Origin: an uncultured Paracoccaceae bacterium
GTDB lineage: Bacteria; Pseudomonadota; Alphaproteobacteria; Rhodobacterales; Rhodobacteraceae
Assembly: GCA_947497985.1 (NCBI GenBank)
Contig: CANMIX010000011.1
Location: forward strand, 62,001-126,000
DNA length: 64,000 bases
Direction: 5' to 3'
Part shown: piece by piece, positions 33,604 through 42,967 of the stretch
How the letters are laid out: every line of letters starts with the position of its first letter
Numbering within the stretch: position 1 is the stretch's first letter
Made by a program: the position numbers and the translations under genes
Notes under the pieces: model-generated
What the model saw: the letters and a program-made list of their open reading frames with translations, nothing else
Told to the model about the DNA's origin: nothing
Database searches by the model: none

Positions 33604-36600
33604 ATGACCACACATCAGCAACTGCGCGATTTGATTGATCAGGAAACCTATGCGGATCCTTCGGCAAAACGCGACGCTTTGGTTGCGCAGGCCGCACTGT
33701 CAGAAACCGATCGCGAAGACATCGTCGCGCGCGCCGCAAATTTGGTGCGTGACATTCGCGGCCATTCCGACCCTGGCCTGATGGAAGTCTTCTTGGCGGA
33801 ATACGGGTTGTCCACCGACGAGGGGATCGCTCTGATGTGTCTGGCCGAAGCCCTGTTGCGGGTTCCCGATGCCGACACCATTGATGCGCTGATTGAGGAT
33901 AAGATCGCCCCTTCAAACTGGGGCAAACATTTGGGGCATTCCACATCCTCGCTGGTCAACGCCTCCACCTGGGCGTTGATGTTGACCGGGCGCGTTTTGG
34001 ACGAAGATCGCGCCCCGGTCGGCGCCCTGCGCAGTGCCATCAAACGCCTGGGAGAGCCGGTGATCCGCACCGCTGTCAGCCGTGCCATGAAAGAGATGGG
34101 ACGTCAGTTTGTTTTGGGCGAAACCATCGAAAGCGCGATGAAACGCGGCAGCGCCATGGAGGCGAAGGGCTACACATACTCCTATGACATGCTGGGCGAA
34201 GCCGCCCGGACCGAGGCAGACGCCGCGCGCTATCACCTGTCCTATTCCAAAGCGATTTCTGCAATTGCCGCGGCCTGCGCCGACGCAGACATGCGAAACA
34301 ACCCCGGCATTTCGATCAAGCTCTCGGCCTTGCATCCGCGTTACGAGCTGGCGCAAGAACACTCTGTGATGGAACAGCTGGTGCCACGCTTGAAGTCTCT
34401 GGCGCTTTTGGCCAAATCCGCCAACATGGGGTTGAACATCGACGCCGAAGAGGCCGACCGCCTGTCGCTTTCGTTGGAGGTGGTCGAAGCTGCGATTTCG
34501 GATCCCGCGCTCGCAGATTGGGATGGCTTTGGAATGGTGATCCAGGCCTATGGTCCAAGGACCGGGGCCGCCATCGATGCCTTCTATGACATGGCTCGGA
34601 AATATGACCGCAAATTCACCCTGCGTCTGGTCAAAGGCGCGTATTGGGACACCGAAGTAAAACAGGCGCAGGTCGAAGGCATCGACGGCTTTCCGGTCTT
34701 TACCTCCAAAGCGCTGACCGATGTGTCCTATATTGCCAACGCACGCAAATTGCTGGGGATGACGGACCGGATCTATCCCCAATTCGCCACGCATAATGCG
34801 CACACCGTTGCCGCCATTCTGCATATGGCCACGCCGGATCAAGCCTATGAATTCCAGCGCCTGCATGGCATGGGCGAAACGCTGCATCAGATGGTTCTGG
34901 ATCAGAATAGGACACGCTGCCGGATCTATGCACCGGTCGGCGCGCATCGCGATCTGCTGGCTTATCTCGTGCGCCGCCTGTTGGAAAACGGCGCGAACTC
35001 CTCATTTGTGAACCAGATCGTCGATGAAGACGTGCCGCCAGAGGTCGTGGTTGCCGACCCATTTTCCGCCATCGCAGACGTCACCCCACCGATGCCAACC
35101 GGGCCGAACCTGTTTCAACCGGAACGTCCAAATTCGCTCGGGTTTGACATGGGACACGCGCCAACGCTCGCCCGGATCGCTGCCGCCCGCGCGGCTTTTA
35201 TCACTCACGAATGGGACGTTGGCCCCCTTCTCGCAATTGAGGCCACAGACGGCGACATTCAAACTGTCACCAACCCGGCTGACCAATCCACCGTTGGCCG
35301 CGTTACAATCGTAACGCCGGAGACCGCCGAAAAAGCAATCGCAGCTGCGGCCCCTTGGACCGTGTCCCCTGCTGAGCGCGCCAAGATCTTGCAACGCGCA
35401 GCCGACCTTTACGAAGCGAATTTTGGTGAATTCTTTGCGATCCTGGCGCGGGAAGCCGGCAAGAGCCAACCTGACGCGGTGGCCGAACTGCGTGAGGCCG
35501 TGGATTTCCTGCGCTACTACGCCGCCAATATCCCTGCCGCAGAACCCGCCGGAGTGTTCACCTGTATCTCGCCGTGGAATTTTCCGTTGGCGATTTTCAC
35601 AGGCCAGATTTCGGCGGCCCTTGCAACCGGCAACGCCGTGATTGCCAAACCGGCCGATCAGACCCCCATCGTCGCGGCACGCGCGGTCGAATTGCTGCAT
35701 CAGGCTGGTGTCCCACGTGACGTATTGCAATTCACCCCTGGGTCCGGCCGCACAATCGGCGGCACACTCACCGGAGATCCCCGCGTCAGCGGCGTGGCCT
35801 TTACAGGTTCGACAGAAACTGCGCTGCGGATCCGCTCTGTGATGGCTGAAGGCTGCCGTCCCGGTGCGCCGTTGATTGCCGAAACCGGAGGTCTGAATGC
35901 CATGATTGTGGATTCAACTGCCCTGCCCGAACAGGCGGTGCAATCCATCATCGAAAGCGCCTTTCAATCCGCCGGGCAACGCTGCTCTGCCTTACGCTGC
36001 CTTTATGTCCAGGATGACATCGCAGACACGGTGTTGACCATGTTACAAGGTGCGATGGATTGTCTGACGGTTGGTGATCCGTGGCACCTGTCGACCGATT
36101 GTGGCCCCGTCATTGACGCAAACGCGCAGGCCTCAATCAACAGCCATATTGCAACCGCCCGTTCAGAACAGCGCGTTTTGAAAGAACTCCAAGCACCCGA
36201 AAACGGCACCTATGTCGCGCCCACTTTGATTGAGATCTCCGGCATCGCGGATCTCAAAGAAGAGATCTTTGGCCCCGTCCTCCATGTCGTTCGCTTCAAA
36301 TCGCACGAGATCGACGCGGTGATCGACGCCATCAACGCGACCGGCTATGGGCTGACCTTTGGCCTGCACACCCGGATTGACGACCGCGTGCAACATGTAT
36401 GTGACCGGATCCATGCGGGCAATATCTACGTGAACCGCAATCAGATCGGCGCCATTGTGGGCAGCCAGCCCTTTGGCGGCGAAGGTCTGTCCGGCACCGG
36501 TCCCAAAGCGGGCGGCCCCCTTTACATGTCACGGTTCTGCGCACCTGACCGTCAGGAAGGAGACGGTCATTGGTCCGGCGTCATGTCCACCTTGCCCCCC

Positions 36601-37011
36601 TGTCCGGATGCAGGTGCACACGCCAGCACCGTCTCCTTGCCTGGTCCAACGGGTGAGTCAAATCGCCTGACCACCGCCCCACGCCTGCCGCTCCTGTGTG
36701 CAGGCCCTGGCCCCGACACGGCCCGTTCGCAGGCCGAGGCCGTAAGAGCGCTGGGAGGGCGCGCAATCGAAGCCACGGGCGAGGTCGACACCTCACTCCT
36801 AGACAGCGAGACAGCAATTTCAGGAGTTCTGTGGTGGGGCGACGAAGGGCAAGCCCGTCAAATCGAACAGATCCTGGCCACTCGCCCAGGGCCAATCATC
36901 CCGTTGATCCCAGGCAAACCAGACCTGGCACGGGTGATGGCAGAACGCCACGTCTGCGTAGATACCACCGCAGCAGGGGGCAATGCGGCGCTGTTGGGCG
37001 GTCAGGGTTAG
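33604..37011 (+). CDS. putA: bifunctional proline dehydrogenase / P5C dehydrogenase PutA
   Basis: A 1135-residue PutA that oxidises proline to glutamate. The start at 33604 gives the usual N-terminus; a longer frame from 33514 lacks support. There is no N-terminal ribbon-helix-helix DNA-binding domain, so it is not a self-repressing trifunctional PutA, consistent with a separate putR. The FAD-dependent proline dehydrogenase barrel covers about 150-455 (RLVKGAYWDTEVKQAQ). The aldehyde dehydrogenase covers about 540-1000, with Glu760 in AETGGLNAM and the catalytic Cys794 in AGQRCSALR. A C-terminal tail of about 120 residues ends in TTAAGGNAALLGG, typical of PutA. It is strongly followed by a terminator. 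Confidence 0.96.
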   Translation: MTTHQQLRDLIDQETYADPSAKRDALVAQAALSETDREDIVARAANLVRDIRGHSDPGLMEVFLAEYGLSTDEGIALMCLAEALLRVPDADTIDALIEDKIAPSNWGKHLGHSTSSLVNASTWALMLTGRVLDEDRAPVGALRSAIKRLGEPVIRTAVSRAMKEMGRQFVLGETIESAMKRGSAMEAKGYTYSYDMLGEAARTEADAARYHLSYSKAISAIAAACADADMRNNPGISIKLSALHPRYELAQEHSVMEQLVPRLKSLALLAKSANMGLNIDAEEADRLSLSLEVVEAAISDPALADWDGFGMVIQAYGPRTGAAIDAFYDMARKYDRKFTLRLVKGAYWDTEVKQAQVEGIDGFPVFTSKALTDVSYIANARKLLGMTDRIYPQFATHNAHTVAAILHMATPDQAYEFQRLHGMGETLHQMVLDQNRTRCRIYAPVGAHRDLLAYLVRRLLENGANSSFVNQIVDEDVPPEVVVADPFSAIADVTPPMPTGPNLFQPERPNSLGFDMGHAPTLARIAAARAAFITHEWDVGPLLAIEATDGDIQTVTNPADQSTVGRVTIVTPETAEKAIAAAAPWTVSPAERAKILQRAADLYEANFGEFFAILAREAGKSQPDAVAELREAVDFLRYYAANIPAAEPAGVFTCISPWNFPLAIFTGQISAALATGNAVIAKPADQTPIVAARAVELLHQAGVPRDVLQFTPGSGRTIGGTLTGDPRVSGVAFTGSTETALRIRSVMAEGCRPGAPLIAETGGLNAMIVDSTALPEQAVQSIIESAFQSAGQRCSALRCLYVQDDIADTVLTMLQGAMDCLTVGDPWHLSTDCGPVIDANAQASINSHIATARSEQRVLKELQAPENGTYVAPTLIEISGIADLKEEIFGPVLHVVRFKSHEIDAVIDAINATGYGLTFGLHTRIDDRVQHVCDRIHAGNIYVNRNQIGAIVGSQPFGGEGLSGTGPKAGGPLYMSRFCAPDRQEGDGHWSGVMSTLPPCPDAGAHASTVSLPGPTGESNRLTTAPRLPLLCAGPGPDTARSQAEAVRALGGRAIEATGEVDTSLLDSETAISGVLWWGDEGQARQIEQILATRPGPIIPLIPGKPDLARVMAERHVCVDTTAAGGNAALLGGQG

Positions 37012-37024
37012 GCCTTTTGCCTTG

Positions 37025-37053
37025 ACGCTGGGCCGAAGAAGGCCCAGCGTTTT
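37025..37053 (+). terminator. intrinsic terminator of putA, adjoining the rhomboid start
   Basis: ACGCTGGGCC (37025-37034) and GGCCCAGCGT (37041-37050) form a perfect 10-bp stem with a 6-nt loop followed by TTT. The stem ends only 6 bp before the start codon of the rhomboid gene, leaving no room for a separate promoter and Shine-Dalgarno between them. Confidence 0.85.
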
Positions 37054-37056
37054 CAC

Positions 37057-37836
37057 ATGTTTCCACTGAGAGATCATAACCCGTCCGGGCGCACGCCATA
37101 TGTGACCTATGGTTTGATGGCTGCGAATATCATCGCGTTTTTTTGGTATTCCTCGCATTTCCCCGAGGGGCGTGCCTTAGCGCAGTTTTATGACGTCTTT
37201 GCTGTGGTCCCCGTGGAAATCAGCCAGGGTCACAGCTACGGAACACTTGTGACATCCATGTTCGTGCACGCAGGCCTAATGCATCTGGCTGGAAACATGT
37301 TGTTCCTATGGATCTTCGGCGACAATATCGAAGACGAGATGGGGCCGATAACATATTTCCTGTTCTATCTTTCCTGCGGCGTTGCGGCGGCCTTGGCGCA
37401 GGTGGCGGCGGACCCGCTGTCCCGGATCCCCACTGTTGGCGCATCCGGCGCAATTGCCGGTGTCATGGGCGCCTACCTGTTGCTCTATCCCAAGGCCAAA
37501 GTCGACGTTCTGCTGATCCTGATCATCTTCTTCCGGATCTTCTCCATTCCGGCGGTCTGGGTTCTTGGCACATGGCTGGCGCTTCAATTTTTTGGCGGTT
37601 TCACAACACGCGCCGACGACGGAGGCGTTGCCTATTGGGCCCATGCAGGTGGCTTTGTCGCGGGGCTGCTTCTCTGTCTCCCCCTCTGGCTCAAACGCGG
37701 CGGCCCGCGTTTTTGGGCCCGCACGCACGGTCATCCGCCAAACCCGGATACCCGCTACACCTACGGCGAAAGCCGCCTGCCCAAAGTTCCACGCCGCCAC
37801 CCGACCCAACGCAAACCCGGACCTTGGGGCAAATAG
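37057..37836 (+). CDS. rhomboid family intramembrane serine protease
   Basis: A 259-residue membrane protein with about six helices. The catalytic dyad is Ser130 in VGASGAIAGVMGAYL and His196 in YWAHAGGFVAGLLL; HLAGNMLFLWIFGDNIED (about 76-93) is the conserved His-Asn motif of the first core helices. The N-terminus (FPLRDHNPSGRTPYVTY) matches the usual short alphaproteobacterial rhomboid start, so the ATG at 37057 is believed despite the putA terminator stem ending 6 bp upstream. The C-terminal 45 residues are a Pro/Arg-rich cytoplasmic tail. It cleaves transmembrane substrates that are unknown here. Confidence 0.92.
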   Translation: MFPLRDHNPSGRTPYVTYGLMAANIIAFFWYSSHFPEGRALAQFYDVFAVVPVEISQGHSYGTLVTSMFVHAGLMHLAGNMLFLWIFGDNIEDEMGPITYFLFYLSCGVAAALAQVAADPLSRIPTVGASGAIAGVMGAYLLLYPKAKVDVLLILIIFFRIFSIPAVWVLGTWLALQFFGGFTTRADDGGVAYWAHAGGFVAGLLLCLPLWLKRGGPRFWARTHGHPPNPDTRYTYGESRLPKVPRRHPTQRKPGPWGK

Positions 37837-37983
37837 GCCCTGCGGGTTTCATCTTGTCCCCATGGGCTCCGCCCGTTCGGCCTTCGCCGAAGGCTCGCAA
37901 AATCGAACCCGGCGACACATATTGAAAAACGCGCCTCCCTTCCGGCAGACGCGTTAAACGGTTTCAAATTTAGCCGGGTGAGA

Positions 37984-38769
37984 TCAGCCGCGGATCACCT
38001 TGGCAAAGTTGTCAAAAATCTGCTCGTTGCCGCAGATGATTGTACCGCTGTCGACGATCTTATCTTCTGGGTCCAGCGCTTGGGCCAACCCGCCGGCCTC
38101 TTTAACGATGATAATGCCAGCAGCCAGATCCCACGCGTTCAGACGGCGCTCCCAATAGCCCTCGTAACGGCCAGCTGCGACGTAAGCCATATCCAGCGCG
38201 GCAGAGCCCCAGCGGCGCACGCCAGCACAGGCAGGCGCGATTTGCGCCAGATCCTGGATGGTCTCGGGCAGATCTGCGCGACCACCAAACGGAATTCCGG
38301 TTGCAAAGATCGACTCGATCATGCGGTGACGGGCTGAAACACGGATACGCGTGTCATTCATCCAGGCACCTTCGCCTTTTTCGGCAAAATACATCTCATC
38401 CTTGGCGGCGTCATAGATCACACCGGCAACGATCTTACCCTTATGCTCCAGCGCGATCGAGATCGCCCAGTGGGGCAGACCGTGCAAAAAGTTGGTGGTG
38501 CCATCCAGCGGGTCAACAATCCAACGACGGGTTGGATCTTCGCCGGGCTCTTCGCCACCTTCTTCGGCCAGCCAGCCATAGGTCGGGCGCGCGCCCATCA
38601 GCTCATCCTTGAGGATCTGCTCGGCTGCAATGTCGGCGCGGCTGACAAAGTCCCCTGCCCCCTTGGTCGAGACTTGCAGGTTTTCCACCTCGCGGAAGTC
38701 TTTCACGAGCGAGCGGGCAGCCTTGCGAGCGGCCTTGATCATCACATTGAGGTTTGCGCTACCAATCAT
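37984..38769 (-). CDS. suhB: inositol-1-monophosphatase family phosphatase
   Basis: A 261-residue Mg-dependent phosphatase. The metal-binding motif WIVDPLDGTTNFLHGLPHW (about 82-100) and the C-terminal WDLAAGIIIVKEAGG (about 215-229) are intact; the Glu of the first site lies in LAEEGGEEPGED. Length and motifs match SuhB, which dephosphorylates inositol and glycerol phosphates and, in E. coli, also takes part in rRNA antitermination complexes. It lies between the rhomboid and metR genes, and no functional partner is adjacent. Confidence 0.92.
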   Translation of the reverse strand: MIGSANLNVMIKAARKAARSLVKDFREVENLQVSTKGAGDFVSRADIAAEQILKDELMGARPTYGWLAEEGGEEPGEDPTRRWIVDPLDGTTNFLHGLPHWAISIALEHKGKIVAGVIYDAAKDEMYFAEKGEGAWMNDTRIRVSARHRMIESIFATGIPFGGRADLPETIQDLAQIAPACAGVRRWGSAALDMAYVAAGRYEGYWERRLNAWDLAAGIIIVKEAGGLAQALDPEDKIVDSGTIICGNEQIFDNFAKVIRG

Positions 38770-38878
38770 TGTACGGGCTATCCTTGGACGGGGAGATGTC
38801 GGTCAAGGCGTGCCTATACGCGCCCAAGACCCATTTGCCAAGGGGGCAGACCCCGCCAGCCCTTGCATTCCCTGCAGA

Positions 38879-39781
38879 TCAGACCTGCAATTTCCGCGCT
38901 TCGGTTTTTGCCAGACGGATCAGCTCTTGCACATAGGGTTTATCCTCATCCTCGGTGCGGATGGCTGCATACAGGCGTCGGGTGATCCCACTGTCCGTCA
39001 GGGGGCGCGTGACATAGTCTGAATTGTATTTCACCTCACGCACCACCCAATCCGGCAAAACCGATACACCGCGGTTGGAGGCCACCAGCAACAAGATCAC
39101 TGCCGTCAATTCCACCTGTCGCACCGCACCCGGTTCCACACCGGCCGGGATCAACAACTGGCTAAAGACATCAAGACGTGTCTTGTCGACCGGATAGGTG
39201 ATCAGCGTCTGCCCTATGAAATCTTCGGCATCGACAAAAGGTTTGTCAGCCAGCGGATGCTGGCTTGAGGCGACGAACACCGCTTTATAGTCGAACAATT
39301 CGATGAAGGTCACACCGGCAATGTCTTCTGGATCGGAAGAGACCACCAGATCCACTTCCTCTTTTTGCAGTGCAGGCAGCGCATCAAATGCCAGACCCGG
39401 CCGGATGTCTACATCCACATCACCCCAGTTTTTCCGAAACCCTTCGAGCACCGGAAACAACCATTCAAAACAGGCATGGCATTCGATGGCGATATGCATC
39501 CGCCCTGTATTGCCGCTGCGCAGGGCTGAAAATTCCGCTTGCGTGGCTTCTACCTGAGGAAGGATCTGGTTGGCCAAACGCAACAGGCGCAGCCCGGCCG
39601 CCGACAGTTTCAACGGTTTGGAACGTCGCAAAAACAACTCGACCCCGGTCTGATCCTCCAAACCTTTGATCTGATGGCTCAGCGCGCTTTGGGTGATATT
39701 CAGCTGATCCGCCGCGCGCGCCAGCCCACCTGCTTCGTGAATCGCCTTGATCGTGCGGAGGTGGCGAAATTCGATATGCAT
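38879..39781 (-). CDS. metR: LysR family regulator MetR
   Basis: A 300-residue LysR-type regulator. The N-terminal winged helix (FRHLRTIKAIHEAGGLARAA, then TQSALSHQIKGLE) is followed by the periplasmic-binding-like effector domain. The segment AIECHACFEWLFPVLEGF (about 98-115) resembles the MetR-specific ECHTC(F/Y)-x-WL motif. It is divergent from metF, a known MetR target, with homocysteine as the usual coeffector. Regulation of metF is therefore likely, though the effector is inferred from the family. Confidence 0.9.
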   Translation of the reverse strand: MHIEFRHLRTIKAIHEAGGLARAADQLNITQSALSHQIKGLEDQTGVELFLRRSKPLKLSAAGLRLLRLANQILPQVEATQAEFSALRSGNTGRMHIAIECHACFEWLFPVLEGFRKNWGDVDVDIRPGLAFDALPALQKEEVDLVVSSDPEDIAGVTFIELFDYKAVFVASSQHPLADKPFVDAEDFIGQTLITYPVDKTRLDVFSQLLIPAGVEPGAVRQVELTAVILLLVASNRGVSVLPDWVVREVKYNSDYVTRPLTDSGITRRLYAAIRTEDEDKPYVQELIRLAKTEARKLQV

Positions 39782-39982
39782 GGATCTTTTTTCCAGATGA
39801 TGTTGAGCATTTTATGAGAAGTGCAGCGGTTGCGCCTAGCCGACAAAACCCGACCCCACCGTAAAAACCGTCACAGATTTCGCAAAAACACGCGTGATAA
39901 CAGCGCCTTGAGTGAAATTTAAACAGTCTTGATGCGACACTGCGGCGCCTATTCGCGACACGGAACTCATATCCAACTCATG

Positions 39983-39998
39983 TTATTCTTGAGGATAA
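39983..39998. promoter_or_regulatory. candidate MetR/LysR-type operator upstream of metF
   Basis: TTATTCTTGAGGATAA is an imperfect palindrome (12 of 16 positions symmetric) containing a T-N11-A LysR-type core. It lies in the 280-bp metR-metF gap, 64 bp before the metF start. The assignment rests on symmetry and position only. Confidence 0.35.
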
Positions 39999-40061
39999 TG
40001 AATTTGTCTCACAAAGCGGGCTGTGCAACAAGGGACGAAATCGTCAAAAGGACTTATGAAA

Positions 40062-40931
40062 ATGAGCGCACCTGAAATCTCTTTTGAGTTCTTCCCGCCC
40101 AAATCGCTGGAAGGCTCTTTCCGTCTTTGGGATACAGTTCAGGTGCTGGCACCTATGTCACCGCGGTTTGTATCTGTCACCTATGGTGCGGGCGGCACCA
40201 CCCGTGAATTGACGCGTGATGCGGTTGCCACTTTGCATAAATCCTCGGGTCTGAACGTTGCGGCGCACCTCACATGTGTGAATGCGTCCCGCGCGGAAAC
40301 ATTGGAAATCGCCGACCAATTTGCCGAAGCTGGCGTAAATGAAATTGTTGCCCTGCGCGGCGACCCTCCGAAAGGCGCTGGTGAATTCACCCCGCATGCG
40401 GATGGTTTTGCCAATTCAGTCGAGCTGATCGAAGCGCTGGCAGATACTGGCAAATTCAACATCCGCGTTGGCGCCTATCCCGATCCTCACCCCGAGGCGC
40501 CGAATGCGCAGGCCGATGTGGACTGGCTCAAACGCAAGATTGACGCCGGTGCGGATGAGGCCCTGACGCAATTCTTCTTTGAGGCGGAGACATTCTTCCG
40601 CTTCCGCGACGCCTGCCAAAAGGCTGGCATCGACGGCGATAAGATCACGCCAGGCATCCTGCCGATCGAGAATTGGAAAGGCGCGCGCAATTTTGCCAAG
40701 CGCTGCGGCACCCATATCCCAGCGTGGGTCGATGACGCCTTTACCAAGGCCGCGCGTGACGGGCGCGAAGACCTGCTGGCGACTGCGATCTGCACCGAAC
40801 TGTGTTCAGAGCTGCTCGACGGTGGCGTCAAGCGTCTGCACTTCTACACGCTGAACCGCCCCGAGCTGACCCGCGATGTCTGCCACGCCCTTGGCGTACA
40901 GCCCAAGGTCTCGCTGGAAAACGTGGCCTAA
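40062..40931 (+). CDS. metF: methylenetetrahydrofolate reductase
   Basis: A 289-residue flavoenzyme reducing 5,10-methylene-THF to 5-methyl-THF for methionine synthesis. The N-terminal ISFEFFPPK (about 6-14) contains the catalytic glutamate of the family, and GANEALTQFFF-like GADEALTQFFFEAETFFRF lies at about 165-183. The start at 40062 leaves AGGA at a good distance; ATGs at 40056 and an upstream GTG are alternatives. It is divergent from metR and followed by an intrinsic terminator, so it is monocistronic. Length matches MetF. Confidence 0.95.
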   Translation: MSAPEISFEFFPPKSLEGSFRLWDTVQVLAPMSPRFVSVTYGAGGTTRELTRDAVATLHKSSGLNVAAHLTCVNASRAETLEIADQFAEAGVNEIVALRGDPPKGAGEFTPHADGFANSVELIEALADTGKFNIRVGAYPDPHPEAPNAQADVDWLKRKIDAGADEALTQFFFEAETFFRFRDACQKAGIDGDKITPGILPIENWKGARNFAKRCGTHIPAWVDDAFTKAARDGREDLLATAICTELCSELLDGGVKRLHFYTLNRPELTRDVCHALGVQPKVSLENVA

Positions 40932-40957
40932 GCAACGCTTTCGTAGGGAATTCCAAG

Positions 40958-40986
40958 AAGGTCCGCATTGGCGGGCCTTTTTATTT
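40958..40986 (+). terminator. intrinsic terminator of metF
   Basis: AAGGTCCGC (40958-40966) and GCGGGCCTT (40971-40979), with one G-U pair and a 4-nt loop, are followed by TTTTATTT. Confidence 0.9.
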
Positions 40987-40996
40987 GAATGTAGGT

Positions 40997-41827
40997 CTAA
41001 CGCTGCTCGTCACGCATTAATTTTCGCACATCCGCATCGGCAACCGCGTCGCGGGCATAGGAAAACTGCCCTTCCCGCAATACTTCATCCGCGGCTCGCA
41101 TCAACGCGCCCAGCGCGGCACGGGCAAACGACCCCCCAACACTGACACGTGCCACACCAACGGCCGACAGTTCTGCAAGACTATAATTCGGTCCAGATAG
41201 TCCCATTACCACGTTGACTGGCTTATCGACTTCGGCACAGAGCGTTCGAATATCCTCCAAACGGGTTACCCCCGGTGCAAACAGGACATCGGCACCGGCC
41301 TCTGAAAAACGTTGCAATCGGGCAATTGTGTCTTTCAAATCCGGGTTTCCGCACAGAAAGTTTTCCGCACGTGCCGTCAGCAGAAACGGTAGACCGCGAC
41401 GGGCTTCGGATGCGGCAACGACTCGTTCCACCGCATGTTCAAAATCATAAAGCGGGGCATCAAAGCTTCCAGTTGCATCTTCGATTGACCCACCAACCAG
41501 ACCACAGCCACTGGCAGCACGCACGGTCGTCGCGCAAGCGTCGGGTTCGGCCCCAAAACCATCTTCTAAATCGCCTGAAACCGGCAGGTCAGTCGCTAGG
41601 ACAATTTCCGCCGCATTGCCGAGGATCTCATCACGGGACAAAGATGCGCTTGAATCTTGTTTGCCTTTGGAAAACGCATAACCTGCGCTTGTCGTTGCAA
41701 GCGCCGCGAAACCAACATGCTGTAAAATCCGTGCAGATCCCGCGTCCCATGCATTTCCCACAACAAAGGCGTTCCCAGGCACATGAAGGGATTTAAACGT
41801 CTGATACTTCTGATGCTGATCCATCAT
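40997..41827 (-). CDS. isocitrate lyase / PEP mutase family protein
   Basis: A 276-residue (beta/alpha)8-barrel protein. AAGGAG lies upstream of two consecutive ATGs (41827 and 41824). Motifs of the ICL/PEPM superfamily are present: VVGNAWDAGSARILQHVGF (about 19-37), ATTSAGYAFSKGK, and the Mg-binding GDLEDGFG (about 88-95). The KKCGH motif of true isocitrate lyases is absent, so it is more like the short phosphonomutase/oxaloacetate-decarboxylase-type members. The reaction is not predictable. It converges with metF across the metF terminator. Confidence 0.85.
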   Translation of the reverse strand: MMDQHQKYQTFKSLHVPGNAFVVGNAWDAGSARILQHVGFAALATTSAGYAFSKGKQDSSASLSRDEILGNAAEIVLATDLPVSGDLEDGFGAEPDACATTVRAASGCGLVGGSIEDATGSFDAPLYDFEHAVERVVAASEARRGLPFLLTARAENFLCGNPDLKDTIARLQRFSEAGADVLFAPGVTRLEDIRTLCAEVDKPVNVVMGLSGPNYSLAELSAVGVARVSVGGSFARAALGALMRAADEVLREGQFSYARDAVADADVRKLMRDEQR

Positions 41828-41890
41828 GTGCTCCTTGCGATCGGAGAACAATAGCACAGGTGCACTTAGAACAAAACGAAAACATTCCTT

Positions 41891-42967
41891 CTATCGCGTG
41901 GATCGACGCAGGGCTGCGCCCCAGCCGGTTTCGCTTTCGTTTTCCAATATATGCACACTGCTATGAAGACGTTCCTTGGCGCATTGTCCAACACGGCGAC
42001 GTCCCCGCAGCACAAAGATCTTTCCCCACCCGCGCCAAGTCCCAACCGATGGGGCGGCGGCGTCCGCTGAAAACCGCAACCGCCAATCCCGTGGCAAGGG
42101 CAGACTGCAATCCTCGGCCCGTTCTAACATCCAGATGAGTGATAGATTGGCCAGGGGCCGCGCCGTTTCATACCCCCCAAGGTGGCCACCAATATCCCCG
42201 TGAGACCCGCGAAACCACACTTGTTCCATGTGGCCTTGCCACCCTTCGGGACAATCCCACAGAACCGGAGCAAAAACCTGACGCGTCTCGTCCAGTGCGA
42301 GGGCCTGGAAACCATTTTTCACGTGATGACCCAGCGCGTGACTGTGAAAGGAATGCTGGTTCTCGGCCCAACGCCACAGCAATGGCAATCGCAGTCCCAA
42401 TGCTTTGACTGTATCCCAAACCCCCACCATCTCTATCTCGACGTCTTTATGGCAGAAGGTTTCAGTGAACTTCTGAGAGAACTCGGTTGCCTGGTCTTTG
42501 CGATAGTGTCGATAGGCCGTGCGGATATTGCGCACAGTCGCGTTTTCGGCTTTGAGCAACCCGACCTGATCAATAACACCCGCCAAGGAGCGCACGGCAT
42601 AGGCCCCACGGGAATACCCAAACAGATAGATCCGGTCCCCGGGCCGATAGCGCGATGCAAGATACCCGTAAGCGCGCCGGATTTGACGATTGATCCCGCG
42701 TCCCATCATTACATCTGGCGCGCTTTTCCAACCGTTCCACTGGATCCCGGATTCGTAAAAGACATTGATGCGTCCGGCGTTTTCCTGACAGAGGCGGAAT
42801 AGACGACCGGCATGGGTCTCAAACCCCTCGTCCAGCGTGGACATGGTCCCATCCAGGATAATCACATGCGCTTGTGGACCGCGTTGTTTCACCTCGGCTG
42901 AATGCTCGGACAACAAAGGCCGTCCAAGCCAGGCTAAAACCCTATTCTGCAGCCGTCTGAAAACCAT
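41891..42967 (-). CDS. DUF2235 alpha/beta-hydrolase-like protein
   Basis: A 358-residue protein. The start at 42967 is preferred over a TTG at 42982. DUF2235 features are clear: HVIILDGTMSTLDEG near the N-terminus, the nucleophile elbow LFGYSRGAYAVRSLAG (about 118-133), GVWDTVKALGL (about 183-193) and QVWFRGSHGDIGGHLGG (about 256-272). The family includes type VI secretion phospholipase effectors (Tle1-like) and many stand-alone proteins. No T6SS, VgrG or immunity-like gene is adjacent, so a housekeeping or lipid-related role is as likely. There is no signal peptide. Confidence 0.87.
   Translation of the reverse strand: MVFRRLQNRVLAWLGRPLLSEHSAEVKQRGPQAHVIILDGTMSTLDEGFETHAGRLFRLCQENAGRINVFYESGIQWNGWKSAPDVMMGRGINRQIRRAYGYLASRYRPGDRIYLFGYSRGAYAVRSLAGVIDQVGLLKAENATVRNIRTAYRHYRKDQATEFSQKFTETFCHKDVEIEMVGVWDTVKALGLRLPLLWRWAENQHSFHSHALGHHVKNGFQALALDETRQVFAPVLWDCPEGWQGHMEQVWFRGSHGDIGGHLGGYETARPLANLSLIWMLERAEDCSLPLPRDWRLRFSADAAAPSVGTWRGWGKIFVLRGRRRVGQCAKERLHSSVHILENESETGWGAALRRSTR

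Noticed and set aside
33913-34947. 344-codon frame antisense to putA
   Set aside because: It lies inside the proline dehydrogenase coding region and its composition is typical of a shadow frame.
41891-42967. Type VI secretion phospholipase effector
   Set aside because: The DUF2235 family includes such effectors, but no T6SS, VgrG, PAAR or immunity-like gene is nearby, so I kept the neutral family name.
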